The notes beneath the pieces are model-generated. The model had not been told where the DNA came from and did no database searches. It saw only the letters and a program-made list of their open reading frames with translations. Shown in pieces: positions 44,384-53,856 of a stretch of 64,000 nt of DNA. The number at the start of each line of letters is the position of its first letter. Positions within the stretch are counted from its first letter, which is position 1. A program made the position numbers and the translations under genes. This DNA comes from DRPG01 sp964655065 (GTDB taxonomy: Bacteria; Myxococcota_A; UBA796; GCA-2862545): contig CAZZLC010000005.1 of the NCBI GenBank assembly GCA_964655065.1, positions 139,206 through 203,205 on the forward strand. Reading direction: 5' to 3'.

Positions 44384-46402
44384 ATGAGCGAGAACCTCGA
44401 GTTCCTCCACCCCTACTTCCTCGGCCCCGCCGCCGAGAACGATGGTCTGCTCGAGGATCTGGTGCTGGAGTTCCTGCGGGACCACGTCTACTGGCGCCGC
44501 AACTTCCATCCCGAGGACGGGCAGTGCATCCCCCCGGGCGCCTCGCGCCGGGACGGCTTCGCAGAGTTCCACGCCCGCACGCGTACCGAGCTCTACGCAC
44601 TGTCGGCCGAGCTCAAGCGCGCGGTGCCGTTCTTCCACCCCCGCTACGTCGGGCACATGGCGTCGGACCTCTTGCTGCCCGGCGTGGTCGCCAAGCTCGT
44701 GACCAGCCTCTACAACCCGAACAACGTGACGGAGGAGGCCGCGCCGGTCACCGTCGAGAAGGAGCTCCAGGTCGGGGACCAGCTCGCGCGGATGGTCGGG
44801 TTCTCGACCGACCCGAGCGGAGACCCGTGTGCGTGGGGCCACCTCACGAGCGGGGGCACCGTCGCGAACTACGAGGCGGTCTGGTACTTCCGCGCCGTCA
44901 AGTTCTACGCCCTCGCCCTGCAGGCCGGCGCCGCGGCGTGCGACTTCGATCCCGAAGGGGTGGGCCCGCTGCGCAAGCCGCTGTCTGCCTACACCAAGTG
45001 GGAGCTCGTCAACCTCGGGATCGACGACGCGGTGGCGCTTCGCCGCGAGGTGGGGGCGCGAGCGCGGTCCCTTCGCGACCGCACCCAGCTCTACGAGTTC
45101 GTGCAGGCGGTGAAGGAGTCACGGCTCGAGGCGCTGGGGATGGCCGGGTTCTTCCGCGAGCACGACGAGGTACCGCCCCCGGTGATCCTGGTCCCCGTCT
45201 CGGCGCACTACTCGTGGCAGAAGGCGGCCAAGGTGCTCGGCCTCGGCACCAGGAACCTCCTCGAGGTCGGGATCGACAACCACGTTCGCGTCGATACCCA
45301 GCAGCTCGACGCGCGACTGTCCGACCTCGAGCGAGCGCGCGTCCCCGTTCTCGCGGTGGTGGGCATGCTGGGCAGCACGGAGTTCGGTACCGTCGATCCC
45401 ATCCACGAGATCGTGGCCTCGCGGGCCCGGTGGCGCGAGCGCGGACTCGACTTCGCGATCCACGTCGACGGGGCGTGGGGGGGCTACCTCACCTCGATGT
45501 TCCGTCGTCGGGATGGCTCCTTCGCTTCGGCCCGCGAGCTGCGGCGAGAGTTCCGCTGGTTTCCGAGCGACGTCGTCTACGAGGCGTTCCGGGCCGTGTC
45601 CCAGGCCGACTCGATCACCATCGATCCACACAAGCTCGGCTACGTACCCTACGCCGCCGGGGCCTACGTTGCGCGCAATCGCGACGTGGCGGACTTCGTC
45701 AGCCAGGAGGCTGCCTACGTCTTCGACGTCGACGAGCCGGACGGACAGTCGGTCCGCGACAAGCTCCATCACCTCGGGCAGTACATCCTCGAGGGATCGA
45801 AGCCGGGGGCCGCCGCCGCTGCCGTCTACGTGACCCACCGCGTGCTCCCGCTCGACACCGAGGGCTTCGGCCGATTGTTGTCGGTCACCGTGCGCTCGGC
45901 GGAGGCCTTCCGCTCCGCCGCAGACGTCGTCGCCGAGGCGCTCGCGGATCGCGTTCGGCTCACGGTGCCCTTCGAGCCCGACAGCAACCTCGTCTGCCTC
46001 ACCATCAACCCAGTGGGCAACGTCGACCAGGCGGCGATGAACCGGTTCGGTCGTGCGGTGTTCAAGCGGATGCGGATCGAGCCGACCCAGCCCCTGCAGA
46101 TCAAGTCGTTCATCGGGTCGTACACCTCGCTGCAGAAGGCGACCCTGCCCGGCGACGAGGCCCATCGCATCCTCGAGGAGCTCGGCATCGACCGCGACAC
46201 CTTTGTGCTCGTACCCATCGACACCGCTCGCGAGTCCGACCACATCTTCGTGCTCCGCCACACGCTCATGAACCCCTGGCTACAGGCCGGTCCCGAGGGG
46301 CGCTCGTACATCGACCGCTACTGGGAGTGGCTGCAGGGCGTCATCGACGAGGTTCTCGAAGAAGACGACTGGCGCACTCCCCAGAAGAGTAAAACCCATT
46401 AA
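44384..46402 (+). CDS. Group II PLP-dependent amino-acid decarboxylase
   Basis: 672 aa; AGGAG lies 7 nt before the ATG at 44384. The core shows YNPNNVTEEAAPVT, WGHLTSGGTVANYEAVWYFR, the aspartate in IHVDGAWGGYL, and the PLP lysine Lys417 in SITIDPHKLGYVPYAAG. Length and the NPNNVTEEA motif are closest to tyrosine decarboxylases such as the enterococcal TyrDC, but glutamate or aspartate decarboxylases share the fold. It releases CO2 from an aromatic or acidic amino acid in the cytoplasm. No antiporter gene is adjacent. Substrate not assignable from sequence. Confidence 0.85.
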   Translation: MSENLEFLHPYFLGPAAENDGLLEDLVLEFLRDHVYWRRNFHPEDGQCIPPGASRRDGFAEFHARTRTELYALSAELKRAVPFFHPRYVGHMASDLLLPGVVAKLVTSLYNPNNVTEEAAPVTVEKELQVGDQLARMVGFSTDPSGDPCAWGHLTSGGTVANYEAVWYFRAVKFYALALQAGAAACDFDPEGVGPLRKPLSAYTKWELVNLGIDDAVALRREVGARARSLRDRTQLYEFVQAVKESRLEALGMAGFFREHDEVPPPVILVPVSAHYSWQKAAKVLGLGTRNLLEVGIDNHVRVDTQQLDARLSDLERARVPVLAVVGMLGSTEFGTVDPIHEIVASRARWRERGLDFAIHVDGAWGGYLTSMFRRRDGSFASARELRREFRWFPSDVVYEAFRAVSQADSITIDPHKLGYVPYAAGAYVARNRDVADFVSQEAAYVFDVDEPDGQSVRDKLHHLGQYILEGSKPGAAAAAVYVTHRVLPLDTEGFGRLLSVTVRSAEAFRSAADVVAEALADRVRLTVPFEPDSNLVCLTINPVGNVDQAAMNRFGRAVFKRMRIEPTQPLQIKSFIGSYTSLQKATLPGDEAHRILEELGIDRDTFVLVPIDTARESDHIFVLRHTLMNPWLQAGPEGRSYIDRYWEWLQGVIDEVLEEDDWRTPQKSKTH

Positions 46403-47179
46403 CCTTCAGGATCGGTCAGGATCGCGATCTGCTCGGACAGCGCACGGCGTGCGAGCGCGGCGTAGGCCTCGCGGTCCATGACCCGGCTCGCGCCCCCCCC
46501 GACGTACAGCGAGACAGCCGGCGTCGCTTCGTGCTGGGATCGAACGGCGGCTTCCGCTTCGACTTCGACTTCGCCGAGGGGCTCGAGCCCCGAGCGGTCC
46601 TACTGCGGTGGAGGAACCTCGATGGGGAGCGAGACGTTGGTCTCGCCCTCCTTGATCACGACCACGTTGGGCTGCCGGTTCCGGAAGCGCCACTCGTCGG
46701 CCCTCGCTTGATCGACCGCGCCGAGGTTGTGCAGCTTCAGGGTCCGCCCGTACACGGTGACCCGACGCTGGCGGTAGAAGAACAGGAAGCCCGTGGACTC
46801 GGTGGCCACGCGGGTGACGTAGATGCCGTCGGCGTTGGCCTGCTCGACGGCCTTGAACGCGGCATACTCTTCGACCGCGTCGAGCTTGGCCTGGCCCTTG
46901 CCGCCAGCCACCGCCCCCGCGACGCCGAAGATGGCCGTCACGATGGAGCCGCTGGGCTTGCTCTCCCCGACGTTGAAGCCGAACACCCGCAGCGAGTCGG
47001 CCTCTCCCACGATCTCCTCACCCGAGCTCGAAGCCGACCTCGGCGGGACGCGTCCACACCCCCAGGGGCTCGGTGCGGGCGACTGCGTCGGCGGCAGCGT
47101 TGACTCGCCGCGCGTTGGTTGCACACCCCGACCCGAGCAAGAGCACGCTCACGGCGAGCCCCACCTTCCACGACTGCAT
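46399..47179 (-). pseudogene. Lipoprotein gene broken by a frameshift and an in-frame TAG
   Basis: Starts at ATG 47179 (GGAGGT upstream) with a signal peptide and lipobox-like LLLGSGC, then runs to TGA at 47018. Removing one G from the GGG at 47021-47024 joins PAEVGFELG to EEIVGEADSLRVFGFNVGES, which continues to ...SLPIEVPPPQ and TAG at 46600-46602. The same frame then stays open with coding-like bias (MDREAYAALARRALSEQIAI) to TAA at 46399. The middle is a Gly/Ala-rich hydrophobic segment typical of small secreted lipoproteins. It is either a decaying gene or one affected by assembly error; an independent gene starting at an internal GTG is possible but would lack a signal peptide. Confidence 0.5.
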
Positions 47180-47374
47180 CGGCACCTCCGACGCCGGGCT
47201 ATCCGCGTGGCCGGGACTGGAGCTTACCTGCGCATTACGCGGCGAGGTAGAGGTGCCGGGCCCGGATGATCCGCACCCCGAGGGTCCCGCGGCCTGGGAC
47301 CACGAGACCGGCACACGCCGGGTCGTCGATGAAGCCGCTGGTCGGCCGAGCGTTCCACGACAGACCGGAGCGGA

Positions 47375-49456
47375 TCAGACCTCGGCCTTGCCCTGACCGA
47401 CGTGCTCTTCGACGAGCTGCTCCTGCACGCGATGCGGCACGGGCTCGTAGGTTCCCATTTCGATGGAGTAGCTGCCGAGGCCGTGGGTCATGCCCTTGAG
47501 GCGGCCCGAGTAGTCCTCGATCTCCGACAGGGGCACCGCTCCCGTGACCGACACCTGGCCGCCCGACAGCATCTCGGTGCCGGTGATCTGACCGCGTCGC
47601 TGCGAGAGATCGGCCGTGATGGCGCCCACCGCGTCTTCGGGGACGATGATCTCGATGTCGACGATCGGCTCGAGCACGGTGACCCCGGCCTTGTCGAGCG
47701 CGTCGCGCATCGCCTTGCGCCCGGCGGCGACGAACGCGACCTCCTTGCTGTCGACGGGGTGGTGCTTGCCGTCGTGCACCACGACCCGGATGTCCTGCAG
47801 CGGGTACCCGGCGGCGTGTCCAGTGGCGAGCGCCTCGCGAACGCCCTTCTCGACGGCGGGAACGAGGTTGAACGGAATCACCCCGCCCTTGACCTTGTCC
47901 ACGAACTCGAAGCCGGCGCCACGCTCGAGCGGCTCGACCCGGAGGAAGACCTCGCCGAACTGCCCCGCTCCGCCAGTCTGCTTCTTGTGCCGCGCGTGGC
48001 CCTCGGCCGCCTTCGTGATGGACTCCCGGTAGGGCACGCGGGGAGGGCGCGTCTCGACCTCGAGGCGGTGGTCGGCGCGCATGCGGTCGAGCACCGAGCG
48101 CAGGTGGAGCTCGGAGAGCCCGCGGAGCACGGTCTCGTTCTGGCTCGCCACGGACTCGACGGCCAGCGTGGGGTCTTCGCTCACCAGCGTGGCGAGCACC
48201 TCGCTCAACCGGCCCTCGTCGCCGCGGCGGGCCGGCTCGAGCGCCCAGCCGAACATCGGCCGGGGGAAGTCGAGGGGCCGCATGCGTACCAGATCCTCGT
48301 CGTGCGAGTCGTGCAGCACCGCATCGAACTGGATCTCCTCGACCTTGGAGACGGCGCCGATGTCGCCCGGAACGAGCTGCGGCACATTGATCATCTCGCT
48401 TCCCTGCACGAGCATCGGATGCCCGACCTTGAACAGGCGCTTGCCCTCCTGGTCGTGGTGACCGACGTAGAGCTCGGTGTCGGCGCGGATCGTGCCCTGG
48501 AGGACGCGGAAGATGCCGATGCGCCCGACGTAGGGGTCGTTCCCCACCTTGAAGACGTGAGCAACGACGTGGGCGTCGGGGTCGGGCTTTGCGTGGAACG
48601 GCGAGCGGTCGTCGCCGAGGCCCTGCGTGAGGGCCGGCGGGTTGCCCTCGCCGGGGTGGGGCAGGTGGCGGACCATCACGTCGAGCAGGTCGCCGACGCC
48701 GGCCCCGGTGCGCGCGGAGACGAAGCACACCGGGACGAGGTGACCCTCGCGAAGCGCCTGCTCGAGCGGGTCGTGGAGGGTCGAGGGGTCCACGGCGCCT
48801 TCCTCGAGGTACCGCTCCATCGCCGCTTCGTCGACGTCCACGATCTGCTCGATCACCTGGCGGTGGACGTCGGGCACCGACAGAAAGTCGGCCTCGCCGT
48901 GGTCCTCGTCGAAGCAGTCGATCACGCGTTCCCCACCGTTGGCGGGGAGGTTGATCGGGAGGACCTCCTCGCCGAATGCCTCCTCGAGCTCTGCGAGCAC
49001 GGCCGGCAGGTCGACGTTGGGTTGATCGATCTTGTTGACGATGATCATGCGGCAGAGGTTGCGCTGCTTGGCGAGGTCCATCATGCGTCGGGTGAGCAGC
49101 TCCACGCCGCGGGTGGCGTTGACCACCACCGCCACGGTCTCGACGGCGTCCAGCGCCCCGAGCGCCTGGCCCACGAAGTCGGGGTACCCGGGGGTGTCGA
49201 TGACGTGGAGACGGGTGATGCCCTCGTCTCGAGGCACGTCCACGTGGACGATGCTGGCTCGCAGCGAGTGCTTGGCTTCCTTCTCGAGGGCGTCGTGGTC
49301 GCTGACGGTGTTTCCACGCTCGACCTCGCCCGCGTGCTGGATCGTGCCGGACTTCAAGAGGAGCTGCTCGACCAGGGTCGTCTTGCCGGCCGCAGCGTGG
49401 CCGACGAGCGCGATGGTGCGCAGGTTCTCGGTGGCAATGAGGGGCAGATCGCTCAT
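47375..49456 (-). CDS. Elongation factor G-like protein (EF-G2 type)
   Basis: 693 aa. G1 is GHAAAGKTT, G3 DTPGYPDF, G4 NKID; the remainder has the domain II-V layout of EF-G (PTLAVESVASQNETVLRGLS, GGAGQFGEVFLRVEPLERGA, SYSIEMGTYEPVPHRVQEQL). It matches the EF-G-like paralogue group rather than canonical FusA: the effector region is shorter and there is no neighbouring rpsL/rpsG/tuf. Ribosome binding is likely; whether it drives translocation or recycling is unknown. GGAG precedes the ATG. Confidence 0.85.
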   Translation of the reverse strand: MSDLPLIATENLRTIALVGHAAAGKTTLVEQLLLKSGTIQHAGEVERGNTVSDHDALEKEAKHSLRASIVHVDVPRDEGITRLHVIDTPGYPDFVGQALGALDAVETVAVVVNATRGVELLTRRMMDLAKQRNLCRMIIVNKIDQPNVDLPAVLAELEEAFGEEVLPINLPANGGERVIDCFDEDHGEADFLSVPDVHRQVIEQIVDVDEAAMERYLEEGAVDPSTLHDPLEQALREGHLVPVCFVSARTGAGVGDLLDVMVRHLPHPGEGNPPALTQGLGDDRSPFHAKPDPDAHVVAHVFKVGNDPYVGRIGIFRVLQGTIRADTELYVGHHDQEGKRLFKVGHPMLVQGSEMINVPQLVPGDIGAVSKVEEIQFDAVLHDSHDEDLVRMRPLDFPRPMFGWALEPARRGDEGRLSEVLATLVSEDPTLAVESVASQNETVLRGLSELHLRSVLDRMRADHRLEVETRPPRVPYRESITKAAEGHARHKKQTGGAGQFGEVFLRVEPLERGAGFEFVDKVKGGVIPFNLVPAVEKGVREALATGHAAGYPLQDIRVVVHDGKHHPVDSKEVAFVAAGRKAMRDALDKAGVTVLEPIVDIEIIVPEDAVGAITADLSQRRGQITGTEMLSGGQVSVTGAVPLSEIEDYSGRLKGMTHGLGSYSIEMGTYEPVPHRVQEQLVEEHVGQGKAEV

Positions 49457-49622
49457 GTCTGGCTCCGGGTCCGGTCCTCGTGTGGATCTCGGTCGGATGC
49501 GATCTGCGTGCCAATCAGGTGACGGCGGCGAGGACCGTCGCGAGCCGCGGATCGTGAACCGCGGCTCGTGTCAGGAAGCCCAACCGGCGGTCGGTCTCGC
49601 CCACCCCGGTCGGAACTGTGCT

Positions 49623-50333
49623 CTACTCGTCTTGCGCTTCGTCCGACGCCGCCGTCTTCTCGGGCTCGTCGGGCTCCGGGGCGGCCTTCAGCATCGTGTG
49701 GCAGGCGCTGCAGGTGCCCACGAGAATCCCGAACACCTCGCCGCGCCGGTCGGCATCGGTGGTGGTGGCGTACTGGGCGAGATCGTAGACCCGCTCCTCG
49801 AGGTCGGAGTGTGCGTCGGTGCTGCCGATGCCGTCGGCGAACTGGAACAGATCGGTCTTGTTGTCGAGCTCCGTGGCACCGAGCTTCCAAGCATCGTCGT
49901 TGTGATCGAGGAGGCCGAGCCACATCCAGTCCATCGCCCAGCGGTGCAGCGCCATCTGCTGGCCAGGCGCCCACTCTTGAGGGGGCACGTTGCCCGCACC
50001 GGTGAGCCGAGGTCCGCCGAGCGTGGCAGCGTGGCACTCGCCACAGGCCGCCGCGGCCTGACCGACGGCAGCGGCCGCGACGTCGAGGGATTCGGCGTTC
50101 TGGACCGTATTGGCCGCGGCATCGACGGCCGCCACGTAGGTCCGCCACTTGCGACGCACCCGCTTCTTGGTGGGGAGCTGCTGCAGGGCGGTCGCATCCT
50201 CCCGCGCCTTCGCGAGGTCGCCCTCGATGACGTGATCGCGGACGTCGGTGAGCGTCCAGTAGCGTTCGTGCATTTCGTCGGCCGTCAGGGGAGCGGCTGC
50301 GGCGTGGGGCACGAGACCGAGAGCGAAGAGCAC
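49623..50333 (-). CDS. Periplasmic dihaem cytochrome c
   Basis: 236 aa from GTG 50333 (GGAGG 4 nt upstream), with a short signal peptide ending near AAAAP. Two haem c sites are visible: CGECH (97-101) and CSACH (208-212). Between them the chain is helical with many His/Met (HRWAMDWMWLGLLDHND) that could supply axial ligands. An acidic tail (EPDEPEKTAASDEAQDE) ends it. It probably shuttles electrons in the periplasm. The partner is not evident from neighbours. Confidence 0.8.
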   Translation of the reverse strand: MLFALGLVPHAAAAPLTADEMHERYWTLTDVRDHVIEGDLAKAREDATALQQLPTKKRVRRKWRTYVAAVDAAANTVQNAESLDVAAAAVGQAAAACGECHAATLGGPRLTGAGNVPPQEWAPGQQMALHRWAMDWMWLGLLDHNDDAWKLGATELDNKTDLFQFADGIGSTDAHSDLEERVYDLAQYATTTDADRRGEVFGILVGTCSACHTMLKAAPEPDEPEKTAASDEAQDE

Positions 50334-50473
50334 GGATCCTCCGGGGTTGCTTCCGAGGCCGAAGGCTAGCCAATACCGGGCGTCCTGGCCAGCAGGCCTC
50401 CCTGGCGCCTCGCGGAAGGGCCCTTCGGGAGTCGCTCGCCGGCGTCCCCGAGAAGGCGTCCCGAGGGCTGGGC

Positions 50474-51817
50474 TCACCGGCGGAGAAGGGGGCGATCGCC
50501 GATCAGGGGACGCCCGGGGGGACGCTGCAGGTACCCGAGCGGGATCCGCAGCATCTCGGGGAGGACCGCCACGTACGCGTCGTTCGGACCGGCGCGCTCC
50601 GGGTTGCGAAACGCCCACACGACCTCGCCGTGCTGGTCGAGCTCGAAGGCGTGCCCCTGGGTGCTCTCGGTCACCAGGAGGTGGCCGTCACCGATCCGGT
50701 GTGCGGCTCCGAGGTACCTCGAGTCGAGGGTCGCGCCCCTGGCCTCGTCGACGCGCCACACCTCGCTTCCGTCGTCGAGGTCGAAGGCCCGCACCGCGCT
50801 GTGGTCGTCGCCGAGTCCGATGTTGTCGAAGACCATGAGCAGTCCGTCGTCGACGACGCGCGGATCGTGCTGCTCCCGAAACGGCCCCTGCCACCACCAC
50901 ACGATCTCGGCCCGCTCGGGGTCGAGGACCACGAGCCCCGACGGCTCACGGAGGGACAGCAGCAGGTGACCGGGTCGCCAGGCATGGTGAGCGCGAGCCG
51001 TGGTCTCGTCGAGCACCCGGAGGCTGTTGGTGTGAAAGACGTCGCCCCAGTCGCCGTCCCTCCAGAAGCCTTCGCGTGCGCCCGAGGCGAGCACCGCGTC
51101 GAGGACGCTGATGCGCACCTCTGGACAGCCTCCAGGGTCCAGGCGGGTCACGAAGTCCTCGAGGATGGGCCGAACCCCGAGGTCGGGGCGGTAGCCGGCC
51201 CGCCTCGAGAGCACCCAGATCCGCTCGTCGGGCAGGACCTCGAGGTCGTGGTGGGCGCCGCCGCCCCACTTCCAGACCACCTCCGAGGTCCAGTCGAGCC
51301 GCACGATGCCCTGGCCCTCGATGATCGCCAGCAGGTCGCCGTTCGGGAGCAAGGCCGCCCGTCGCCAGTACTGGTGCTCCGAGCGCCGGTCGTCGACGAG
51401 GCGATCGGGCCACAAGGTGTCGAAGGGGCGCCACCAGCGGTGAAGCTCGCGACCGTCGAGGTCCAGGAGGATGGCCACCGCATCGTGACCGGAGGTGTAG
51501 AGCCCATACCCGTCGGTCGCCGCGGGCTCGGAGACGACGACGCCCGCTTCGGTGACCGCGAGCTCGGTGCCGTCGACGTACCCGATGCTCGCGAGGGCCC
51601 GGAGCTCGGGGTCTACCGGACGTTGGTAGGCCCACAGCCCCTCGGCCGGTGATCTCGGCGGGGGGCCATCCTCGTAGGCGGGCGCCAGCGCGGGATCCGG
51701 TTCGGGACAGCGCTCGACGAGAGGCTCGGGGACGCTGTCGCCAGGCAACAACCCCGTGCACCCCGTCTCCGCGACCAGCCACAGCCACCGCAACGCACCC
51801 TCCCGGCCGCGCCGCAT
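50474..51817 (-). CDS. Arylsulfotransferase-like beta-propeller protein
   Basis: 447 aa from ATG 51817. Motifs fit the arylsulfotransferase (ASST) family: GYGLYTSGHDAVAILLDLDG, RRAALLPNGDLLAIIEGQGI, GGGAHHDLEVLPDERIWVLS and EIVWWWQGPFREQHDPRVVD. In ASST a His is sulfated during catalysis; the HHD motif is a candidate here. An N-terminal export signal ending near GC is likely (LVAETGC), though the lipobox is imperfect. Many bacterial members have unknown substrates. The alpha/beta hydrolase gene ends 20 bp upstream on the same strand. Confidence 0.7.
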   Translation of the reverse strand: MRRGREGALRWLWLVAETGCTGLLPGDSVPEPLVERCPEPDPALAPAYEDGPPPRSPAEGLWAYQRPVDPELRALASIGYVDGTELAVTEAGVVVSEPAATDGYGLYTSGHDAVAILLDLDGRELHRWWRPFDTLWPDRLVDDRRSEHQYWRRAALLPNGDLLAIIEGQGIVRLDWTSEVVWKWGGGAHHDLEVLPDERIWVLSRRAGYRPDLGVRPILEDFVTRLDPGGCPEVRISVLDAVLASGAREGFWRDGDWGDVFHTNSLRVLDETTARAHHAWRPGHLLLSLREPSGLVVLDPERAEIVWWWQGPFREQHDPRVVDDGLLMVFDNIGLGDDHSAVRAFDLDDGSEVWRVDEARGATLDSRYLGAAHRIGDGHLLVTESTQGHAFELDQHGEVVWAFRNPERAGPNDAYVAVLPEMLRIPLGYLQRPPGRPLIGDRPLLRR

Positions 51818-51837
51818 AGCCGATCTCCGGGGGTCCG

Positions 51838-52587
51838 TCAGCGGGCGAGGGCGCCGAGCTGGGCGGCGATGGCGAGGGCGTTCCGGGCGTGGATCGTGTT
51901 GTGCCCACCCTCGGAGAAGAGGACGAGCTTCGCACGGTCGCCGGCCCAGGCCGCCAGCGTCTCGGCGTTCGACACGGGCACGAGCTCGTCGTGCTCGGCG
52001 TGAAGGATCAGCACGTCTCCCTGGTGAGCCTCGAGCTTGGCACGGTGATCGAGGAGCAGGGCAATGGCGGCGTCGAGCTCCTCGGTCGTGCACCCGAGCG
52101 CCCCGGGGTCCAGCTCGAGACGGTCGCCGATGGAGGCGATCGCGCTCTCGAGCACGAGACCGGCCACCTTGCGTCGAGCAGCCACTTCGAGGGCGAACAG
52201 CGAGCCGATGGAGCGCCCATAGACATACAGCCGCTCGGCGGAGCCAGCGGCATCGGCCGTCGCGACGGCGTCGACGAGCATCTGACCCAGCGCGGGTTCC
52301 CCGGTCGACGCGCCGTAGCCCCGGTACTCGGCGAGCACCAGGTTGAAGCCCGCCTGGAGCACCTGGCGCCTGAAGTCACCGGTCCACTCGCGAGCCAGCT
52401 CTCCGTTGCCGTGGAAGTGCAACAAGGTGCGGGGATGACCGCCGTCGAACTTGATGCAGGCGAGGCGGGCCCCGTCCACCCGGACCCAGAACGGGTCGGG
52501 GTGAGCGAGGTAGCGCGGAAAGAACCAGCGCTCGGCGATCACCGGGTGGTCGAGGATGGCTCGGGCACGGTGCTCGGCGAGGGTCAC
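51838..52587 (-). CDS. Alpha/beta hydrolase
   Basis: 249 aa. The oxyanion region is LLHFHGNGELAREW, the nucleophile elbow GRSIGS (Ser in VYGRSIGSLFALEVA), the acid Asp in ILHAEHDELVPV and the catalytic His in EGGHNTI. The layout is that of ABHD13/BEM46-like serine hydrolases. No signal peptide, so probably cytoplasmic. Substrate unknown. It lies upstream of the arylsulfotransferase-like gene in the same orientation. Confidence 0.8.
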   Translation of the reverse strand: MTLAEHRARAILDHPVIAERWFFPRYLAHPDPFWVRVDGARLACIKFDGGHPRTLLHFHGNGELAREWTGDFRRQVLQAGFNLVLAEYRGYGASTGEPALGQMLVDAVATADAAGSAERLYVYGRSIGSLFALEVAARRKVAGLVLESAIASIGDRLELDPGALGCTTEELDAAIALLLDHRAKLEAHQGDVLILHAEHDELVPVSNAETLAAWAGDRAKLVLFSEGGHNTIHARNALAIAAQLGALAR

Positions 52588-52616
52588 GGCGCCTCCCGCG
52601 CCGATTTAACGCGCGG

Positions 52617-53186
52617 TCACCGGACCTCGGTGATCACCGTGTCGAACCCGCCGCAGAAGGCCTGGCTCTCGGGGTGGTTCAGGCCGACCATCACCCCGGT
52701 GAAGGTGCCGGCCACCCGCCCGTCTTTCACTCCGTCGAGGGCCGTCACGACAATGTCACAGCTCGAACCCGGGCTCACGTCTCGGGCGCCCCAGATCATG
52801 GCCGTGCCGTCGTTGTAGGTGATGGTGGGGCTCTGGAGCAGCATGTCGCCGGGAAGGTCGCACGAGAACGTGCCCGGGCCGTCGGCGGTGTCACCGAACC
52901 AGTTCAGCGTGATGCCCCACGGGAACGCGGTCGCCTCGGCGTGCGCGGCCACCACGGTCACGTTGGGGGGAGCAACGTCGGTGCCGTCGTCGTAGGCCGC
53001 GGCTGCGCCGCCGAGGAACTCGATCACGTCGCTGCCGACGCCGAGCCAAACCTCGGCGCTGCTCGCGACGCTGTCGCAGTCGACTTCGAGATCGCCGCCA
53101 GGCGCGACGTCGTCACCGGTTTCGTCATCCGAGCCATCGGCGATGGTGCATGCTGCGAGGGGCGAGAGCAACGGGAGCCAGCGCAT
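52617..53186 (-). CDS. Small lipoprotein of unknown function
   Basis: 189 aa from ATG 53186 (GGAG upstream) with a short signal peptide and lipobox-like SPLAAC. The mature region starts with an Asp-rich stretch (DGSDDETGDDVAPGGD) and then a beta-rich domain with four Cys (VDCDSVASSAE, GTFSCDLPGD, GSSCDIVVTALDG, AFCGGF). No enzyme motif. An open upstream extension lacks export features. Confidence 0.65.
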   Translation of the reverse strand: MRWLPLLSPLAACTIADGSDDETGDDVAPGGDLEVDCDSVASSAEVWLGVGSDVIEFLGGAAAAYDDGTDVAPPNVTVVAAHAEATAFPWGITLNWFGDTADGPGTFSCDLPGDMLLQSPTITYNDGTAMIWGARDVSPGSSCDIVVTALDGVKDGRVAGTFTGVMVGLNHPESQAFCGGFDTVITEVR

Positions 53187-53331
53187 CGATTCTCCATCTT
53201 CCAGGGTGCACTGCATGGCTAACCCGGGGATCTGGGCGTGAGCCCTGGCGTAAATCCGAATGGAGCGGCCTCGGTGGGACCCAGCGCTGTGGCGCGGTAC
53301 GGCCTGTCGGCGGAGGTGCAGGTTGGGTTGG

Positions 53332-53856
53332 ATGACGGGTGGCGTTGCGTTCGTGGCCGCCATCGTGATGGGAACGTTCGTGGAGTATTGGGGGCACCGC
53401 CTGATGCACCGCTGGAAGTGGGGGCACCACGCCCGTCACCACCAGCACAATCAAGGCCAGGGTTGGCTCGGCGAGTTTCGCGACTATGCGCTTCCGTCGA
53501 CGACCATCGCCTGGGTCGGGTTTCTGTACTCGACCGAGGCGGGGCTCGGCTTCGCCCTCGGTGCGCTCGCGTACGCCTCGCTCGCCGCCTACGCCCACCA
53601 GATCCAGCACGAGCGCCCGCGGCAGGTCTGGTGGATGGCGCAGCCGACCCACTCGGTGCACCACTACCACTCCGAGTGGCACCACAACTTCGGCATCACC
53701 GTGGACTGGTGGGACCACGTGTTCGGGACCTACCGCCTCCACGAGCCCGATCGGGATCTGATCGAGCACGGCGACGACGGTGCGCCCTGGCAGATCCACT
53801 GGACGAGCCCCGCGCCGCCGCTGCCTCGAAGGGGCCGGAAGGCAGCGGCGGGCTGA
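53332..53856 (+). CDS. Fatty acid hydroxylase (sterol desaturase) family membrane protein
   Basis: 174 aa. The di-iron histidine boxes are HRLMH, HHARHH, HSVHHYH and HHNFG, spread over two membrane regions (AFVAAIVMGTFVEYWG and TIAWVGFLYSTEAGLGFALG). This is the pattern of the fatty acid hydroxylase / carotenoid hydroxylase (CrtZ-like) superfamily, which uses O2 and di-iron chemistry on membrane lipids. No carotenoid genes are adjacent. Its stop directly abuts the stop of the convergent PEBP gene. Confidence 0.8.
   Translation: MTGGVAFVAAIVMGTFVEYWGHRLMHRWKWGHHARHHQHNQGQGWLGEFRDYALPSTTIAWVGFLYSTEAGLGFALGALAYASLAAYAHQIQHERPRQVWWMAQPTHSVHHYHSEWHHNFGITVDWWDHVFGTYRLHEPDRDLIEHGDDGAPWQIHWTSPAPPLPRRGRKAAAG

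Noticed and set aside
46491..46500. Run of eight C as a possible programmed frameshift site
   Set aside because: It lies after the decarboxylase stop and inside the putative pseudogene tail; no functional reading frame depends on slippage there, although it could be a sequencing error site.
47402..49522. 706-codon open frame opposite the EF-G paralogue
   Set aside because: The minus strand encodes an unmistakable GTPase; the plus-strand translation has no recognisable motif.
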